This document shows, piece by piece, positions 32,904 to 45,488 of a DNA stretch of 64,000 bases. Position 1 is the first letter of the stretch. Each line of letters begins with the position of its first letter. This DNA is from Dendrophyllia cribrosa (taxonomy: Eukaryota; Cnidaria; Anthozoa; Scleractinia; Dendrophylliidae): the NCBI GenBank assembly GCA_024195265.1, contig JAJLRJ010000006.1, forward strand, positions 25,009,270 to 25,073,269, written 5' to 3'. The notes below the pieces were generated by a model. That model searched no databases and had not been told where the DNA came from. It saw only the letters and a list, made by a program, of their open reading frames with translations. A program made the position numbers and the translations under genes.

Positions 32904-33499
32904 ATTCACTTGGTTGCAATTTTCTTATAGTTGACTTTTAGCATTAATTTTTATATTTTTATCGCCTTTTGTAATTGTCTTAGCGTTCAAAGGCCTCGTT
33001 CGGGGATTGTTATTTTTGTGCTGGCCTCGTCACTCAAAGACTATGAGTGCGGAATTTATTACTTATTGTTTAAGGACCCTGCTCAGGGATTTTGTTGTGA
33101 CATTTGCTTGTATGATTATTCAAAGCCCTGAATGGGAAACGTATTACGTTGGGGCAATTGCATAACTGTTAACATTTATTTTTGATTGTCTTTCTTAGTA
33201 ATTATACCTTCTATTGTTATGTTACCGTAGTTCATTAGCATATTTGTGGCACTTGTGGTTTTCCTTTAGTCTAGGCTCGTTATCACTTCTATTATTGTAT
33301 TATTGTTGTAATTTTGCTTTTATTTTTGTTACGTAATTTATCAGTAGTTTAATGTTAAGTCATTGTTGTAACCGTATTTAAGTCTCATGTGTAACTGTCT
33401 GTACAACTGATGAAGGTCGAGAGACCGAACCGTTTTTTAACTAAATTTTTACATTTTTTTATACCAAAAGTTGTCCATTTTCGGTCTTTTTAACTAGTT

Positions 33500-33593
33500 T
33501 TTTATTATATCCACCGAATCCGGACTGTGAATCCATTATTGTGATCCTTTTGGTATGACATCTTTCGTTGGCTCGGGCAGCACCTTCAAAACC

Positions 33594-33596
<3 letters not shown>
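33500..33596. other. short spacer
   Basis: No feature seen between PLE 1 and the TA tract. Confidence 0.4.

Positions 33597-33674
<78 letters not shown>
33597..33674. repeat. (TA)n microsatellite
   Basis: About 39 TA units. Translated it gives Tyr-Ile repeats that inflate neighbouring open frames. Confidence 0.97.
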
Positions 33675-33680
<6 letters not shown>

Positions 33681-34210
33681 TATGTATACAATGTGCCCTC
33701 CCGGTTATTACCATAATGGCTTTATGGCAACTCCTAAACTTGGGCACAGGATGTACGGTTACACATTGTTGGATTGCATTGTGGAGTCACGAGAGTGCTC
33801 AAACTGCGAGCAGTGAGCAAAGCAATATGCCAATAGTGAACACCTCTTACGAGGCTCTCCACCCAACCCAGAGAGTGCTCAAACTGTATGAACAGTGAGC
33901 GAAATATACAATTATGTATACAATGTGCCCTCCCGGTTATTACCATAATGGCTTTATGGCAACTCCTGAACTTGGGCACAGGATGTACGGTTACACATTG
34001 TTGGATTGCATTGTGGAGTCACGAGAGTGCTCAAACTGCCAGCAGTGAGCAAAGCAATATGCCAATAGTGAACACCTCTTACGAGGCTCTGCACCCAACC
34101 CAGAGAGTGCTCAAACTGTATGAACAGTGAGCGAAATATACAATTATGTATACAATGTGCCCTCCCGGTTATTACCATAATGGCTTTATGGCAACTCCTG
34201 AACTTGGGCA
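33675..34210. repeat. 232-bp tandem repeat, 2.3 copies
   Basis: Units start at TACAATTATGTATACAATGT at 33675, 33907 and 34139 (third copy partial). Each unit contains GAGAGTGCTCAAACTG twice. The array is enclosed by TA tracts, and copies differ at only a few bases. Confidence 0.95.
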
Positions 34211-34252
34211 CATATATATATATATATATATATAGATATATATATATATAAG
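34211..34252. repeat. (TA)n microsatellite
   Basis: TA units with one GATA interruption. Confidence 0.95.
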
Positions 34253-34331
34253 CAGGATAAATATGGTACACCAAACGAATGACTCCCAGTAGAAGGATCC
34301 ACGTAGGATACATTGCTTCTAAGTGAATTTG

Positions 34332-34645
34332 TAGATAAGTGTACGAAGATGTGACATAGAAACAAACTTCTAACTGTTCCGGCTGTTTAATTCAGTCGAC
34401 GTTTCGGCCTTCCTTCAGGTGTGGAACTATTTACAGATAAAAATTTAAAAAGCTAAAAACCTAACAAGCTTACAGAGTCACAAATATTTATACTCAAACT
34501 GGAAAATGTAAATAAGATTATGTAATATGATAAAATGCAAAACAAAAAGTTATGTAACAAGTAAATGGCAACAAACAAGAAGGCGCAAACAGCGAAAATC
34601 TCAAAGATATTTTAGCACCTTCTAAATTTCGCGGTGACAGAAGGT
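34332..34645 (-). mobile_element. left inverted PLE 2 fragment (tail, no endonuclease)
   Basis: 34332-34600 is the reverse complement of the PLE 2 tail at about 50150-50420 (for example GACATAGAAACAAACTTCTA versus its complement near 50390). Read on the minus strand, a conserved upstream PLE word GAAGGTGCTAAAATATCTTT is joined directly to the tail, with no endonuclease frame. This is the same head-to-head pattern as in PLE 1. Confidence 0.8.
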
Positions 34646-34928
34646 TAGATCAGGCACAGAAAGAAATGGGAGGTTCCCTTGCACCAAAAGCCTGGTTAAA
34701 AGCCTGGCAAGCCTGGTAAACCCGGGCAAGAGAACATAAAGGGAAGAGAGCGAATCCCCCATACATACCCTATTCCAATGAAAATGTGTCTCAAGTTATT
34801 TTTAGATCACCGCCCACGTTCAGAAATCCCAAGAGGGTTGGACAATAGCCAATCACATAACGAGAATATTTTTCGCGTGGATGACCCACGCGCCCCACGC
34901 AAGAGCAAACGTGCCTTTGTCGCGCAAG

Positions 34929-35488
34929 GATACGTTTCGTCGATGAACTCGAGTTTAAGGAGGTTTCTGTTCCAGTGATGTCAGGGAGACGTCGAAAGAA
35001 GAAGAATCGCCCTTCCTGGCATGTTCTAGAGCAAAATTGTGTCGAGTCTTTGATTTCTGCATCTGGAAGTTCTGGCGAAGAAGACGAAGTGCGGAGATCG
35101 AGCATGAAAGCAGCAGTGAAATAAAAAGTGAAGGGAGCAAAAGCGAAGTATCCTCTGCAGATAGCGCGGTAGAACAGACCAAAACGAGGAAAGGGAAAGT
35201 TCCTGCGAAGGAAAAGCCGAGGGCCTCCACATCGAATGATACCGGCGAGTCCAAAAAACAAGGCAACAAGACACGAGTATCGAGAACGAACAAAAGCATT
35301 TCAGAAGACGAATAGAAGACTTGTGTGGCATGCTGGAAAACGAGAGAAGAACTCGATCAGAAGATAAAACTCAAGATAGAATCTTCAGTTAATCTGGCAT
35401 TTTATCAAAGCAAAGCAGCGCTAAAAAACGCCTTGCTGGCAAACGAAAGCGTACTTTCCGAGTTAACCGACGAATTCGTATTTAGCTA
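34929..35488 (+). pseudogene. left-arm copy of unidentified coding sequence
   Basis: Reads MSGRRRKKKNRPSWHVLEQN from 34978, then Ser/Glu-rich text ending in a stop near 35122. A second frame continues the acidic, Ser-rich sequence (EIEHESSSEIKSEGSKSEV) to TAG 35313. A further open piece ends ELTDEFVFS at 35486. Compared with the right arm it lacks about 35 bp near 34919 that contain the likely start codon. No family recognised; the composition suggests a disordered nuclear protein, which is only inference. Confidence 0.5.
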
Positions 35489-37080
35489 AAAACTAGGGAT
35501 TTCAACCAAATGATTTGAAAACTTCTACAAAACAGAGTCAGTATGTCTGCATGCTGTAAACAAAAGCATAAGTCCATGTATGCAACTTGCAGACTGTAGA
35601 TTTTAAAACAGGATCAGTTATGACATAAATATCAGCATTTTTTTTTAAGAAAACACACAGCTTTTCTGCTATTTTTTTCCAGGAATGTAACCGATTGACT
35701 TGAAACTTGGGATGCAACAATGTAAGCATGTCTACTTAATGGAAAAAAAAAAATAAGTCCATAGCATGTACCATTACAGAATTACAAGCAGAAATAAAAT
35801 GACATTTTGAGAATTTGAGTGAAACTCATTTGCATAATCAAGTATTTTTAGAACTGAATTCTAGGGATTTCAACCAAATCACTTAAAATTTTCTACAGAG
35901 TAGACTCAGTATGTCTACATCTTACACATAAAAGGATAAGTGCATGTGTTAAACTTTGCAGACTGTAGCTCTCCAAAAAGGATGACTTCTAACATAAATA
36001 TATGGATTTTTAAGAAAACACACAGCTTTTCTGCTATTTTTTCCAAGGAATGCAACCGATTGACTTGAAACTTGGTATGCAACAATGTCAGCATGTCTTA
36101 AGTTTATGGAAACAAAAGAAGAAGTCCATAGCCCGCACCTTTACAGAATTAGAAGCAGAAATAAAATGACATTTTGAGAATTTCTGCTTCTAATTTTTGC
36201 TTCTATTTATGTCGTCATCCTTTTTGGAAACCTACAGTCTGCAAAGTTGAACACATTCACTTATCCTTTTGTGTGTAACATGTAGACATACTGAGTCTGC
36301 TCTGTAGAAGTTTTCAAGTGATTTAGTTTAAATCCCTAGAATTCAGCTCTAAAAATACTTAATTATGCAAATGAGTTTCACTCAAATTCTCAAAATGTCA
36401 TTTTATTTCAGCTTCTAATTCTGTAAAGGTGCGGGCTATGGACTTCTCTTTTTGTTTCCATTAACTTACGACATGCAGACATTGTTGCATGCCAAGTTTC
36501 AAGTCAATCGGTTGCATTCCTTGGAAAAATTAGCAGAAAAGCTGCGTGTTTTCTTAAAAATCCTTATATTTATGTTAAAAGTCATCCTTTTTGGAGATCT
36601 ACAGTCTAAAAAGTTTAACACATGCACTTATCCTTTTGTGTGTAACATGTAGACATACTGAGTCTGCTCTGTAGAAGTTTTTAAGTGATTTGGTTGAAAT
36701 CCCTAGAATTCAGCTCTAAAAATACTTGATTATGCAAATAAGTTTCACTCAAATTCTCAAAATGTCATTTTATTTCTGCTTGTAATTCAGTAATGGTACA
36801 TGCTATGGACTTATTTTTTTTTTCCATTAAGTAGACATGCTGACATTGTTGCATCCCAAGTTTCAAGTCAATCGGTTGCATTCCTGGAAAAAAATAGCAG
36901 AAAAGCTGTGTGTTAAAAAAAATGCTGATATTTATGTCATAACTGATCCTGTTTTAAAATCTACAGTCTGCAAAGTTGCATACATGGACTTATGCTTTTG
37001 TTTACAGCATGCAGACATAAGTACTGACTCTGCTTTGTAGAAGTTTTCAAATCATTTGGTTGAAATCCCTAGTTTTTAGC

Positions 37081-37666
37081 TTAATACGAATTCGTTGGTA
37101 AACTCGGAAAGTACGCTTTCGTTTGCCAGCAAGGCGTTTTTTAGCGCTGCTCTGCTATGATAAAATGCCAGATTAACTGAAGATTCCATCTTGAATTTTA
37201 TCTTCTGATCGAGTTCTTCTCTCGTTTTCCAGCATGCCACACAAGTCTTCTATTCGTCTTCTGAAATGCTTTTGTTCGTTCTCGATACTCGCGTCTTGTT
37301 GCCTTGTTTTTTTGGACTCGCCGGTATCATTCGATGTGGAGGCCCTCGGCTTTTGCTTCGTAGGAACTTTCCCTTCCCTCGTTTTGGTCTGTTCTACCGC
37401 GCTATCTGCAGAGGATTCTTAGCTTTTGCTCCCTTCACTTTCTATTTCACTGCTGCTTTCATGCTCGATCTCCGCACTTCGTCTTCTTCGCCAGAACTTT
37501 CGGATGCAGAAATCAAAGACTCGACACAATTTTGCTCTAGAACATGCCAGGAAGGGCGATTCTCCTTCTTTCGACGTCTCCCTGACATCGCTGGAACAGA
37601 AACTTCCTTAAACTCGAGTTCATCGACGAAACGTATCCTTGCGCGACTATCTACATCGTCCGCCAT
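37081..37666 (-). pseudogene. right-arm copy of unidentified coding sequence
   Basis: Starts at ATG 37666 in an A-run context (MADDVDSRARIRFVDELEF), continues VPAMSGRRRKKENRPSWHV and stops at 37442 after 74 codons. As in the other arm, a second frame carries on with an acidic Ser-rich stretch and then a third with a helical end (TREELDQKIK; LLANESVLSEF). Both arms share the same frame changes at the same places, so either the breaks are older than the palindrome or introns or an alternative reading are involved. The product is not recognised. Confidence 0.5.
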
Positions 37667-37905
37667 TTTTTTTTTCGCTAAAGGCACGTTTACCCTTGCG
37701 TGGGGCGCGTGGATCATCCACGCGAAAAAATATTCTCGTTATGTGATTGGCTATCGTCCAACCCTCTTGGGATTTCTGAACGTGGGCGGTGATCTAAAAA
37801 TAACTTGAGACACATTTTCATTGGAATAGGGTATGTATGGGGGATTCGCTCTCTTAGCTTTATGTTCTCTTGACCCGGGTTAAACCAGGCTCACCAGGCT
37901 TTTGA

Positions 37906-38215
37906 GCTGAAAAAAGCGAAATTAAAAGCCTGGTTATCCTGGTTTTACCAGGCTTTCCTGGTTACTCCGGTTGAAATTCACCTGAAAAGCCTGGTAAGCT
38001 GGGTTTATGCTAAAAAAAAACCGGAACCAGGAAAGCCAGTTAAGTCCGGTTAAACCAGGCTTTCCTGGTAAACCTGGTTGTATACCATCACCTTGAAAGC
38101 CTGGCAAGCCTGGTTCAACCAAGCTTTCTTGGTAAGCCTGATGAAAAATCAAGAACTGAAAAGCCTGGCAAGCCTGGTTTAAATGGAAAAACCCTAAAAG
38201 TATTGGTTTATACAA
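37906..38215. repeat. CCTGG-motif array
   Basis: Irregular repeats of AAAAGCCTGGCAAGCCTGGTT in both orientations. A minus-strand frame looks collagen-like (GLPGKPGLTG) only because of the repeat. Confidence 0.9.
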
Positions 38216-39479
38216 AAGCTACATGTATCTTTGAATGCCAAAAATAGTAAAAGGAGAACATTTGACAATTTTATAAGCTATTCAAAAGAAAAGGATGAAA
38301 GATTCCAAGCATGTTCTTTGTGACTGGGTTGCGGCTCATTCTGTCTGGGGAACTATTGTACATGTACTTTGTATTATTTAGTGTGGTTCTCTTTACCCCT
38401 GGGGGTACTTGCATATAAAAGTGAATGGGATATACATGTTTCTTACAATGTATACCTCTTTAAGGGTTAATAAAAGTACATGTTATTGTATGGTTTTGGT
38501 TTCTTTTGGGATGTTCAGTTCTACATTATGTCCCCTGTTGTACATGTACACTCCTGGTACATTTAGAAGTATTAAAAGCAAAACCAAAAAAACTGGCAAA
38601 TTAAGGACAGATAGCATAGTATATGACCAGGGCTCAGAACTGTAGTACAGTGTTCCTGGTGGAATTCCCCTCACCCCAGGACTTTACATGTACAGGTATC
38701 TCGGGATAGGGATAAAGTGGAGAAATAGTAACTGTTATGATTCTGGTAACTTGCAGGGATTCTTTCCAAAAAATTTGATTGGCACCTTCTCACTTTTTTT
38801 TTAGCTGCATGTGTATGTACTGTAGCTGGAACATTGTGTTTTGTCATGTAATAGTAGGCCAATTATCCTAATTCTATTGTTCATATTTTTCAGAAATACT
38901 GTACAGTAGATGTGCAAGGCAAGCCAAACAACAGGTCAATCAAGAGCACATGGACACAGATAAGACATACATGTACACTGTAAATATAATTTGTTATAAA
39001 GACAGTTGCAGCTGCCAGATGCATAATGCACATTGTAGACAGTTTCATGTATATTTCCAAATTTTTCTCTAAATCGGGTGTTAGGTGTCCTGTGTCATTT
39101 GTGGGCTACCTTTGCCTGTATCAAGCAAAAAAATTAATTAATTGAGAAAAAGGGAATTAATTTTGTTCTAAATCTGTGCCGCCTTGGATCATCACAATAG
39201 TATCCAGCATGCCCAGCACATTTAATACAATGCAGCTATGCCCTCAGTGTGTGCACTTTTTTGCTGCCTTGTGCTTCGATGTGTGTCGACAAATACAATT
39301 CAATCATTTTATCAAATTGTACTTGTTGTACTCGATGGCCTGATTGTGACCCATAGCACTCTCGTACCAATTGAACCAACTTGAACCGACTCTGAGCCAT
39401 TGCGGTCACAAACCACAATAAGCTTATTAATATTGAGGTTCTTTGCATTTAAATTCGAACCATGCTTTTTGTACAATCC
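38216..39479. other. unique sequence inside the 15-kb element
   Basis: No ORF above about 80 codons with recognisable content. Several GTACATGTAC-like palindromic words occur. Nothing else seen. Confidence 0.45.
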
Positions 39480-39786
39480 TGGTAACCATGCGGATTCTTA
39501 AAATTAATGTTCAATATGCTAACCAGGGTTTAACTACATGTAGACTTTTCAGAGCTGGGTTAAAACCTGGTATCCCTGGTTAACTCTGAAAAACAAAAAC
39601 AGGCTTACAGCCTGTAGTAAGTAAGAGGAAAACCAAGGTTGATACAGGCTTTCTGCACATTGGATTCTAGCCTGGTTAGGCTGGTTTTTGAACCAGGAAA
39701 CCATGGTTCATTTAATTTTTTAGAGCCTTGTTAAAGCCTGGTTTACCTGGTTCTTTGGAAAACCAGGCTTATCAGGCTTGCCAGGA
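39480..39786. repeat. CCTGG-motif array, left side of CACTG insertion
   Basis: AACCAGG/CCTGGTT words continue up to GCTTGCCAGGA, where the CACTG element is inserted. The sequence resumes at 49047. Confidence 0.9.
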
Positions 39787-40440
39787 CACTGCACGAAAAA
39801 TCGCCTTTGCGGACGATCAAATGTGTGGTCAAAGGCGTATCAAAGACCTCCTTTGCTACATCTTTCCACACCTGTGACGCGCGTCAAAGATGATTTCGCC
39901 TTTGACATAGTAGTAAAGGTGGTAAAGGCCGTCTTTACCACATCTTTGACATATACCTTTGACGCGCATCAAAGATTACATTTGATTCACCTTTGTCCAT
40001 TATCAAAGGTTTGTCAAAGGTTTAGTCAAATTCGTCTGTGATTTGTGACAAAGGTAGATCAAAGGCGTGTGGTCAAATCCGTCTGTGACGCGTGTCAAAG
40101 GTTGAACAAAGGTGCTTGGTCAAATCCGTCTGCGACGCGTGCCAAAGGTTGACCAAACGTCTGAGACTTGTGTCAAAGGCTTGTCAAAAGTGAATCGTCT
40201 TTGCCATGTGCTTTACACACATTTGACACTCGTCAAAGGCCATCTTTGATCCCGCCTTTATATAGTGGTAAAGGTGACAAGGGCCATCTTTGCCACATAT
40301 TTGACATATGCCTTTGACGCAAGTTAAATGTGATATTCAATTCGCTTTTATTTTGTCCACTATCAAAGGTTTGTCCAAGGCGTAATCACATTGTCTACGA
40401 TTGGTGTGAAAAGTGTGTCAAATATCTTGACCACTTTTAG
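39787..40440. repeat. left subterminal TTTGAC/GTCAAA array
   Basis: Many copies of a near-palindromic word of the form TTTGACGCGNGTCAAAGG, irregularly spaced and in both orientations. Such arrays in CACTA elements are transposase-binding sites; that role is inferred here. Confidence 0.88.
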
Positions 40441-40760
40441 AAATTTAAATTAAATCATTAAAAAATACTGGTGTTTCGTCAGCAATATTCATTATGATAA
40501 ATGTACAGGCCATGATGACTGTTTTAAAAATTCAATTTTAATGATGTCAAAAGCAGAATACACTCTGTACTAAATTAAAAGTGCCATAAAACTGTTTCAA
40601 ATAGTATCAGAAAATACATGGTTGAATTAAAAATTAATTAATTAATTAACTGCAATAGTGTACAAATGTGTCACAAAATTATCATGCAGTAGTACTAATA
40701 AGAAGCAAATTAGTAAAGGTAATACAATGATTTCAAGGGGTATTTGGGGGATAAATCGAC

Positions 40761-40936
40761 CCTTTTAATAAATACCACGATGCATCATTTTCCGCTAATG
40801 ACGTCAAACATATTCTTTTGAATTGCAAGAGAATTCAAAAGAATATGTTTGACGTTGTTTTTGGACGTTGTTTTTGGACGTCGATGTTTGACGTCATTAG
40901 CGGAAAATGATGCATCGTGATATTTATTAAAAGTGT
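40761..40936. repeat. nested foldback
   Basis: The outer arm CACGATGCATCATTTTCCGC (40788) is complemented near 40898-40918. The inner arm AAACATATTCTTTTGAATT (40807) is complemented at 40834-40850. A 15-bp word GTTGTTTTTGGAC is doubled between the inner and outer right arms. Confidence 0.85.
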
Positions 40937-41100
40937 CTATACCTCGAGTAATATTTTAAAATTGTCCCAAAATATCACGAGCCGCTTGGATTATTTGTTT
41001 ATATTGCAAGGCTAAGAAATTTCTCTTTTTCTAACGCTCACACGTTTGATCAGCGAATTACTTCAAAATAATTTTCTTAAGGTGACTCCAAGTAGTTTTC

Positions 41101-41108
<8 letters not shown>

Positions 41109-41131
<23 letters not shown>

Positions 41132-41132
41132 T
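41109..41132. repeat. poly-G run
   Basis: T-run followed by about 21 G. Confidence 0.95.
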
Positions 41133-41150
41133 CACACTTCCCTTTTTGAA

Positions 41151-42089
41151 TGCGCTTATACATAATCTTACTTTAGCTCAATGAATCTGAATTTGATATC
41201 AGCTGTTAGGCTAAGATGAAAGTTTAGGATGCTGCTCTGTTTATGCTAATCAGCGTTTCCATAGCAACAGTAAACGAATATGGCGAAAAACAGTTTTTCC
41301 TAAATATCTTTCGATTTTGGAGCTACCAGCGACAAGCGAATATATGCGCTATAATCTACACAGTGTAGCACACTAAATGGGAAAATTTCAAACATATTAA
41401 ACTGTTTGATTTTGAATCGCTAAAACATTTTAATACGTGTTTTTTCATGTTTAAAATATAAGCGGTCAAAACATTTCATAGGTCTCACAAATTATCATTA
41501 AATTATCACAGAAAGTTTACTCAGACTTACATTATTACTCCGTGCAAATAGCTCTGACTAATTCATCGGCAATAAAGAGATCGAGCTTATCATTCAAGTG
41601 CAGTTCAAAAAGAGGGAAAACGTCAAGAAAAACTGCATTTGAATGAAAAGCTCGATCTCTTTATTGCCGAGTAGTTAGTCAGAGCTATTTGCAGGGAGTA
41701 ATAATTTAAGTCTGAGGAACTTTCTGTAGTAATTTAATGATAATTTGTGAGACCTATGAAATGTAATGACCACTTTTAATTCAAACATGAAAAAACATGT
41801 GTTAAAAATGTTTCAGCAATTTATTCAAAATCGAACAGTTTAATTTATTTGAAATTTTCCAATTTAGTGTGCTATACTGTGTAGATTATAGCAAATTTAT
41901 TCGCTTATCGCGGGTAGCCCCAAAATCGAAAGATAATTAGGAAAAACTGTTTTTCGCCATATTTGTTTACCGTTGCTATGGAAACGTTGATTAGCAAAAA
42001 AAGAGCATTCTCCAAAACGTTCATCCAAGCCTAACATCTGGTATCAAATTCAGATTCATTGAGCTAAAGTAAGATTATGTATAAGCGCA
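41151..42089. repeat. 0.94-kb palindrome
   Basis: TGCGCTTATACATAATCTTA at 41151 returns as its complement ending at 42089. Arms of about 450 bp, moderately diverged, meet near 41620. The inner part AAGAGATCGAGCTT/AAGCTCGATCTCTT is well conserved. Confidence 0.9.
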
Positions 42090-42402
42090 TTTTTAGAGAG
42101 CAGCTCTAAAAACTGTTTATCGGGATTTCCTCATAACATGAGCATACTTATGGCGAGTACCAAGCCACACCCACTATTTCAAACTTCAATCATTTGGTCA
42201 ACATGTGTGTAAAAATCGTTTAACTTCAAAGAGGGAAAACTAGCTTTTGAGCTCTTTGAAGTATGCCGGTTGGAGCCTAGGAGAGAACTACCTCAAAGAC
42301 TTAATTCAAGGATTTCACGAAAGATTAATTGGAATGAATTATTTTTGACTTTGGCAGTTGCACCTAAAAATGATATAAAGTAAGTGATAAATAATATTTA
42401 TT

Positions 42403-42689
42403 AGTAAATACTGAAACAGTGGATAGTATTGTTGGCGCGCTCTGATTGGCTACTTAAACTCGGAATTGCAAGTGCTATTCACCTCCCAGCAATTTGCGCG
42501 CGAAAATTGTAATCGTTGACAGGAATAAATGAGTTAAAAAGCAACATTTTCCTTATATTATCTCACTGTTTCAGTATATACTAAAACAACTATTCACCTC
42601 AGTGTAGGTGGGTAGTGGTGGATATTTACCTCGCCGCTTCGCGGCTCGGTAAATATCCACCTACCCACCTCCACTTCGGTGAATAGTTG
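42403..42689. repeat. two foldback units
   Basis: AGTAAATACTGAAACAGT (42403) is inverted at 42565-42582. Immediately after, CAACTATTCACC (42588) pairs with its complement ending at 42689, a hairpin with GGTGGATATTTACC arms and a GC-rich loop. Confidence 0.88.
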
Positions 42690-44388
42690 TTAATTATTCC
42701 TGTAAGAGATTCTGATTTTTAGGGTTTTACAGAAATTACAAATTTCTTGCCTGCAACAGGATTATATCCTTTAAGGAGGCTGGTACCCATTTTTCAAGTC
42801 CACACACTTTCAATTTTAATGGGCCATATCTTTTGTTGTAGCGCATAAAAGGTCAAGCACTTTGCATGCAAACACACAATACATTGAACTTTATGGGAGT
42901 ATAGGATTTGTTTACATCGGTGCTTCCATGGCAACAGAATGGTGATCCTCCGAAATTCACAAGTTGCGGAGTTTCTCTAGATCGAGAGAATTTTTTTGTA
43001 AAACCCGCTTGTGGACCAATTGATTAGACCATGGGCTTCAACTGGACAAAGTTTAAAAGAAATGTATGAGAGCGTTTTTGAAATTTTGGGGGATGAAGTT
43101 TTGGGGATTGTAAATACAGTGAAAAACATACTATCGACATAATTGGCAAATATCTAAAGAAAACAATGCGCGATGGGAATGCAGTTTCATCTCATAGTAG
43201 TTTGATTCCATTTTAATTGGTGTGTGAAAAAGTGAAGGGGTTGCTTTGCCCGATTGTGAGAAAGAAGGATTTGATTAGCGTACGTTCAGCTGCTCTTGTT
43301 GCCATTTTTGTATGTAATTTGGTCTATGCCTACGAATGTGATGATAATTTGGAAACCGTGGGATAGTTTTTTTTTTGAAATTGACAACCTCGAGATTAAT
43401 CATCAGTTTATATGGCCTGCAAGTTTCAAGGGCATTGAAGACATGCAAGGCAATAAAATAGGGCCTCCAATGTACCAATGTTTTCATGCAGACTTTGTGT
43501 TTACAAGTGAGCGTCCTCATTATTCACGAGTATTGTTTTAACTAGTTTCATATGCACGTGCAAAACTTTAGCAAAAAGTTTATTTGCATCGAACAGAACG
43601 CTCGATTGCTTTCCGAAGAATTTTCCGTAACATGCTAATAACTGGCTTGAGAATTATAATAACATTACGCACTCGATGTCGCGCAATTACACTGTAATGC
43701 GGCCATACCTAGGGTTTCTGTAAAATTGCAGGACAAGAAGAACATATTCCAATTTGCAAATTTATAAACGAAATACAGAAACAGTGCTTCTTATGTCCCA
43801 CGCAAGAACAGTGTGACAATTTTATATTTTAGCTGAGAATTTTGCGTTGCGCTATATTATATCTAAATAAGTAACAGATGCTACGCCGATTGCAACAAAT
43901 AACCAGAGTGAGACAATCATAAACCATTGCCAAAGCGTGTTATTTCTGCATCCCACTTGATGAAATTAAACGTGACGTTTCCGACGTTGTCTTCATCAGT
44001 ACTGTTGTCATTGCTATTCGTAACGCAAGCCAGTTATTAGCATGTTTCGGAAAATTCTTCGGAAAGCAATCGAGCGTTCTGTTCGATGCAAATAAATTTT
44101 TTTGCTAAAGTTTTGCACGTGCATATGAAACTTTAAGACAATACTCGTGAATAATAATGAGGACTCTCACTTGTAAACTCAAAATCTGCGGGAGTAAATT
44201 TGGTACATTGGGGGCCCTATTTTATTGCCTTGCATGTCTTCAATACCCTTAAAACTTGGAGGCCATATAAATTGATAATTAATTTCCAGATTGTCAATTA
44301 AAAAAAATTATCTCGCTGTTTCCAAATTATCATCACATTTGTAAGCGTAGACCAAATTACATACAACAAGCAGCTGTACACAGCTTGA

Positions 44389-45488
44389 ACTCGTGGCGTT
44401 TTTAAATTATTGCAGCATTGTTTCCCGAGTGTTTTAAGTGCTTTTACGGAGAAAAAGAAGCTTAAAATTATGTCTAATCAAAGGCTCCTAAGAGACAACC
44501 CGTGTAGAAGAAATGCGAACGCGTAACGCAACATTGCCGTAAGCTTACGTTTCCACACTGACACGGTTCGATATTTAAAAAAAAAAAAATTAAATGTAAG
44601 GATTTTTGACGAACGGGAAAACATCACTTTCATAATGTCCAGTCCGAAGAAAAAAAAACAGGACAAAAAAAAAAAGGAAAAAAGAAGTCTCGAGCGTGAC
44701 TTGAACTCGGGCCGTCCGGGGCTAAGCCAAAACATGTATCCACTGCGCTATCGAAGAACACTTAGTCGATAAGGTCTAAATTTTATTATTTTAAGGTAGA
44801 TACGCATCAAAACGCGTGTCTCGGTTGAAAAATCCTTTTAAATAGATTTTAACGTTGCACTAAAAACTCCAAATGCGAAACATCTTTAAGCTTATTGTTG
44901 TTTTATATTCGTATAAATCAAATTAATTATTGTTATCGCTGGATTCACGTTGTTGTTGTTGCGAAACGTATTCGTAACAAAGCATTTAATACTCACGAAG
45001 TTTACAGCTGATGGAATTGAGGAGCGAGTGAGTGAGTGAGAGAATTTTATTTAGTCACCGTTTTCGATAACCCGTGCATTATGCCGTGCGTGTATACACG
45101 GGTTTAAAAGTAAGACTACACTACATTCACTACATTCAGTAGCCGACACTTCAAAGCTCGATCGCTAAGCAAATTGCAAGTTATATAAAACACAAAACTT
45201 GCCGGAACAAAAATCCCACAGGAATAATATCAAACGGTCCTATCCATCCATGAACGCCTTGCATTGTCGGCTTGAAAACGTGCAATTGTACGCTGTAGTT
45301 CTTAACTTTGCTTGTCACTGTCAACACACGGAGAAATTCTGCGGTATGTATTTCATGGCTGAAAGTCATATAGTCGTCGACATAAACTAAAATATGCATG
45401 CATAAATTTGCTTGCGCTAATGTGACACGAAAAAAAAAACAAGAAAAGGTCAAAGCCGGATTTACAACTCGTGTGCTTCGCCACGAGT
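44389..45488. mobile_element. 1.1-kb insertion in the palindrome arm
   Basis: It is bounded by ACTCGTGGCG (44389) and the inverted CGCCACGAGT (45479-45488). It breaks the otherwise continuous complementarity of the right arm. It contains the tRNA-like segment at 44687-44757 but no credible ORF. The class is uncertain. Confidence 0.55.
44687..44757 (-). other. tRNA-like segment (A and B box), possible SINE relic
   Basis: On the minus strand TAGCGCAGTGGATAC resembles a tRNA A box and GAGTTCAAGTC a B box about 30 bp on. The stems do not close into a clean cloverleaf, so a decayed tRNA or tRNA-derived SINE head is more likely than a working tRNA. Confidence 0.45.

Larger units (their letters stand above)
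32147..33499 (+). mobile_element. Penelope-like element 1 with inverted tails
   Basis: A 5'-truncated PLE: only the GIY-YIG endonuclease and the 3' tail remain on the plus strand. The last 60 bp or so (33437-33499, ending TTTTTAACTAGTT) are present as an exact or near-exact inverted copy at 32147-32209 on the left. Just inside the left copy, the minus strand reads a short PLE-like zinc motif (CYKCDKTRCDLC) joined directly to the tail. So two PLE fragments stand head to head, the left one lacking the endonuclease. A 140-bp MITE is nested at 32262-32401. Confidence 0.82.
34690..37905. repeat. 3.2-kb palindrome, arms about 1.5-1.7 kb
   Basis: 34690-36190 and 36191-37905 are inverted copies, from the CCTGG array at both outer ends (CCCGGG near 34720 and 37877) to a centre near 36190. 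Arms differ by scattered substitutions and indels. Towards the centre each arm holds a roughly 370-bp tandem unit (GCAGACTGTAG at 35589 and 35958 in the left arm). The outer 0.8 kb of each arm carries a short coding sequence. Confidence 0.92.

Noticed and set aside
37934..38215. Collagen-like Gly-Leu-Pro-Gly frame on the minus strand
   Set aside because: Produced by the CCTGG-motif array; other copies of the array break the frame.
44687..44757. A functional tRNA gene
   Set aside because: A and B boxes are present but acceptor and T stems do not pair cleanly; kept only as tRNA-like.
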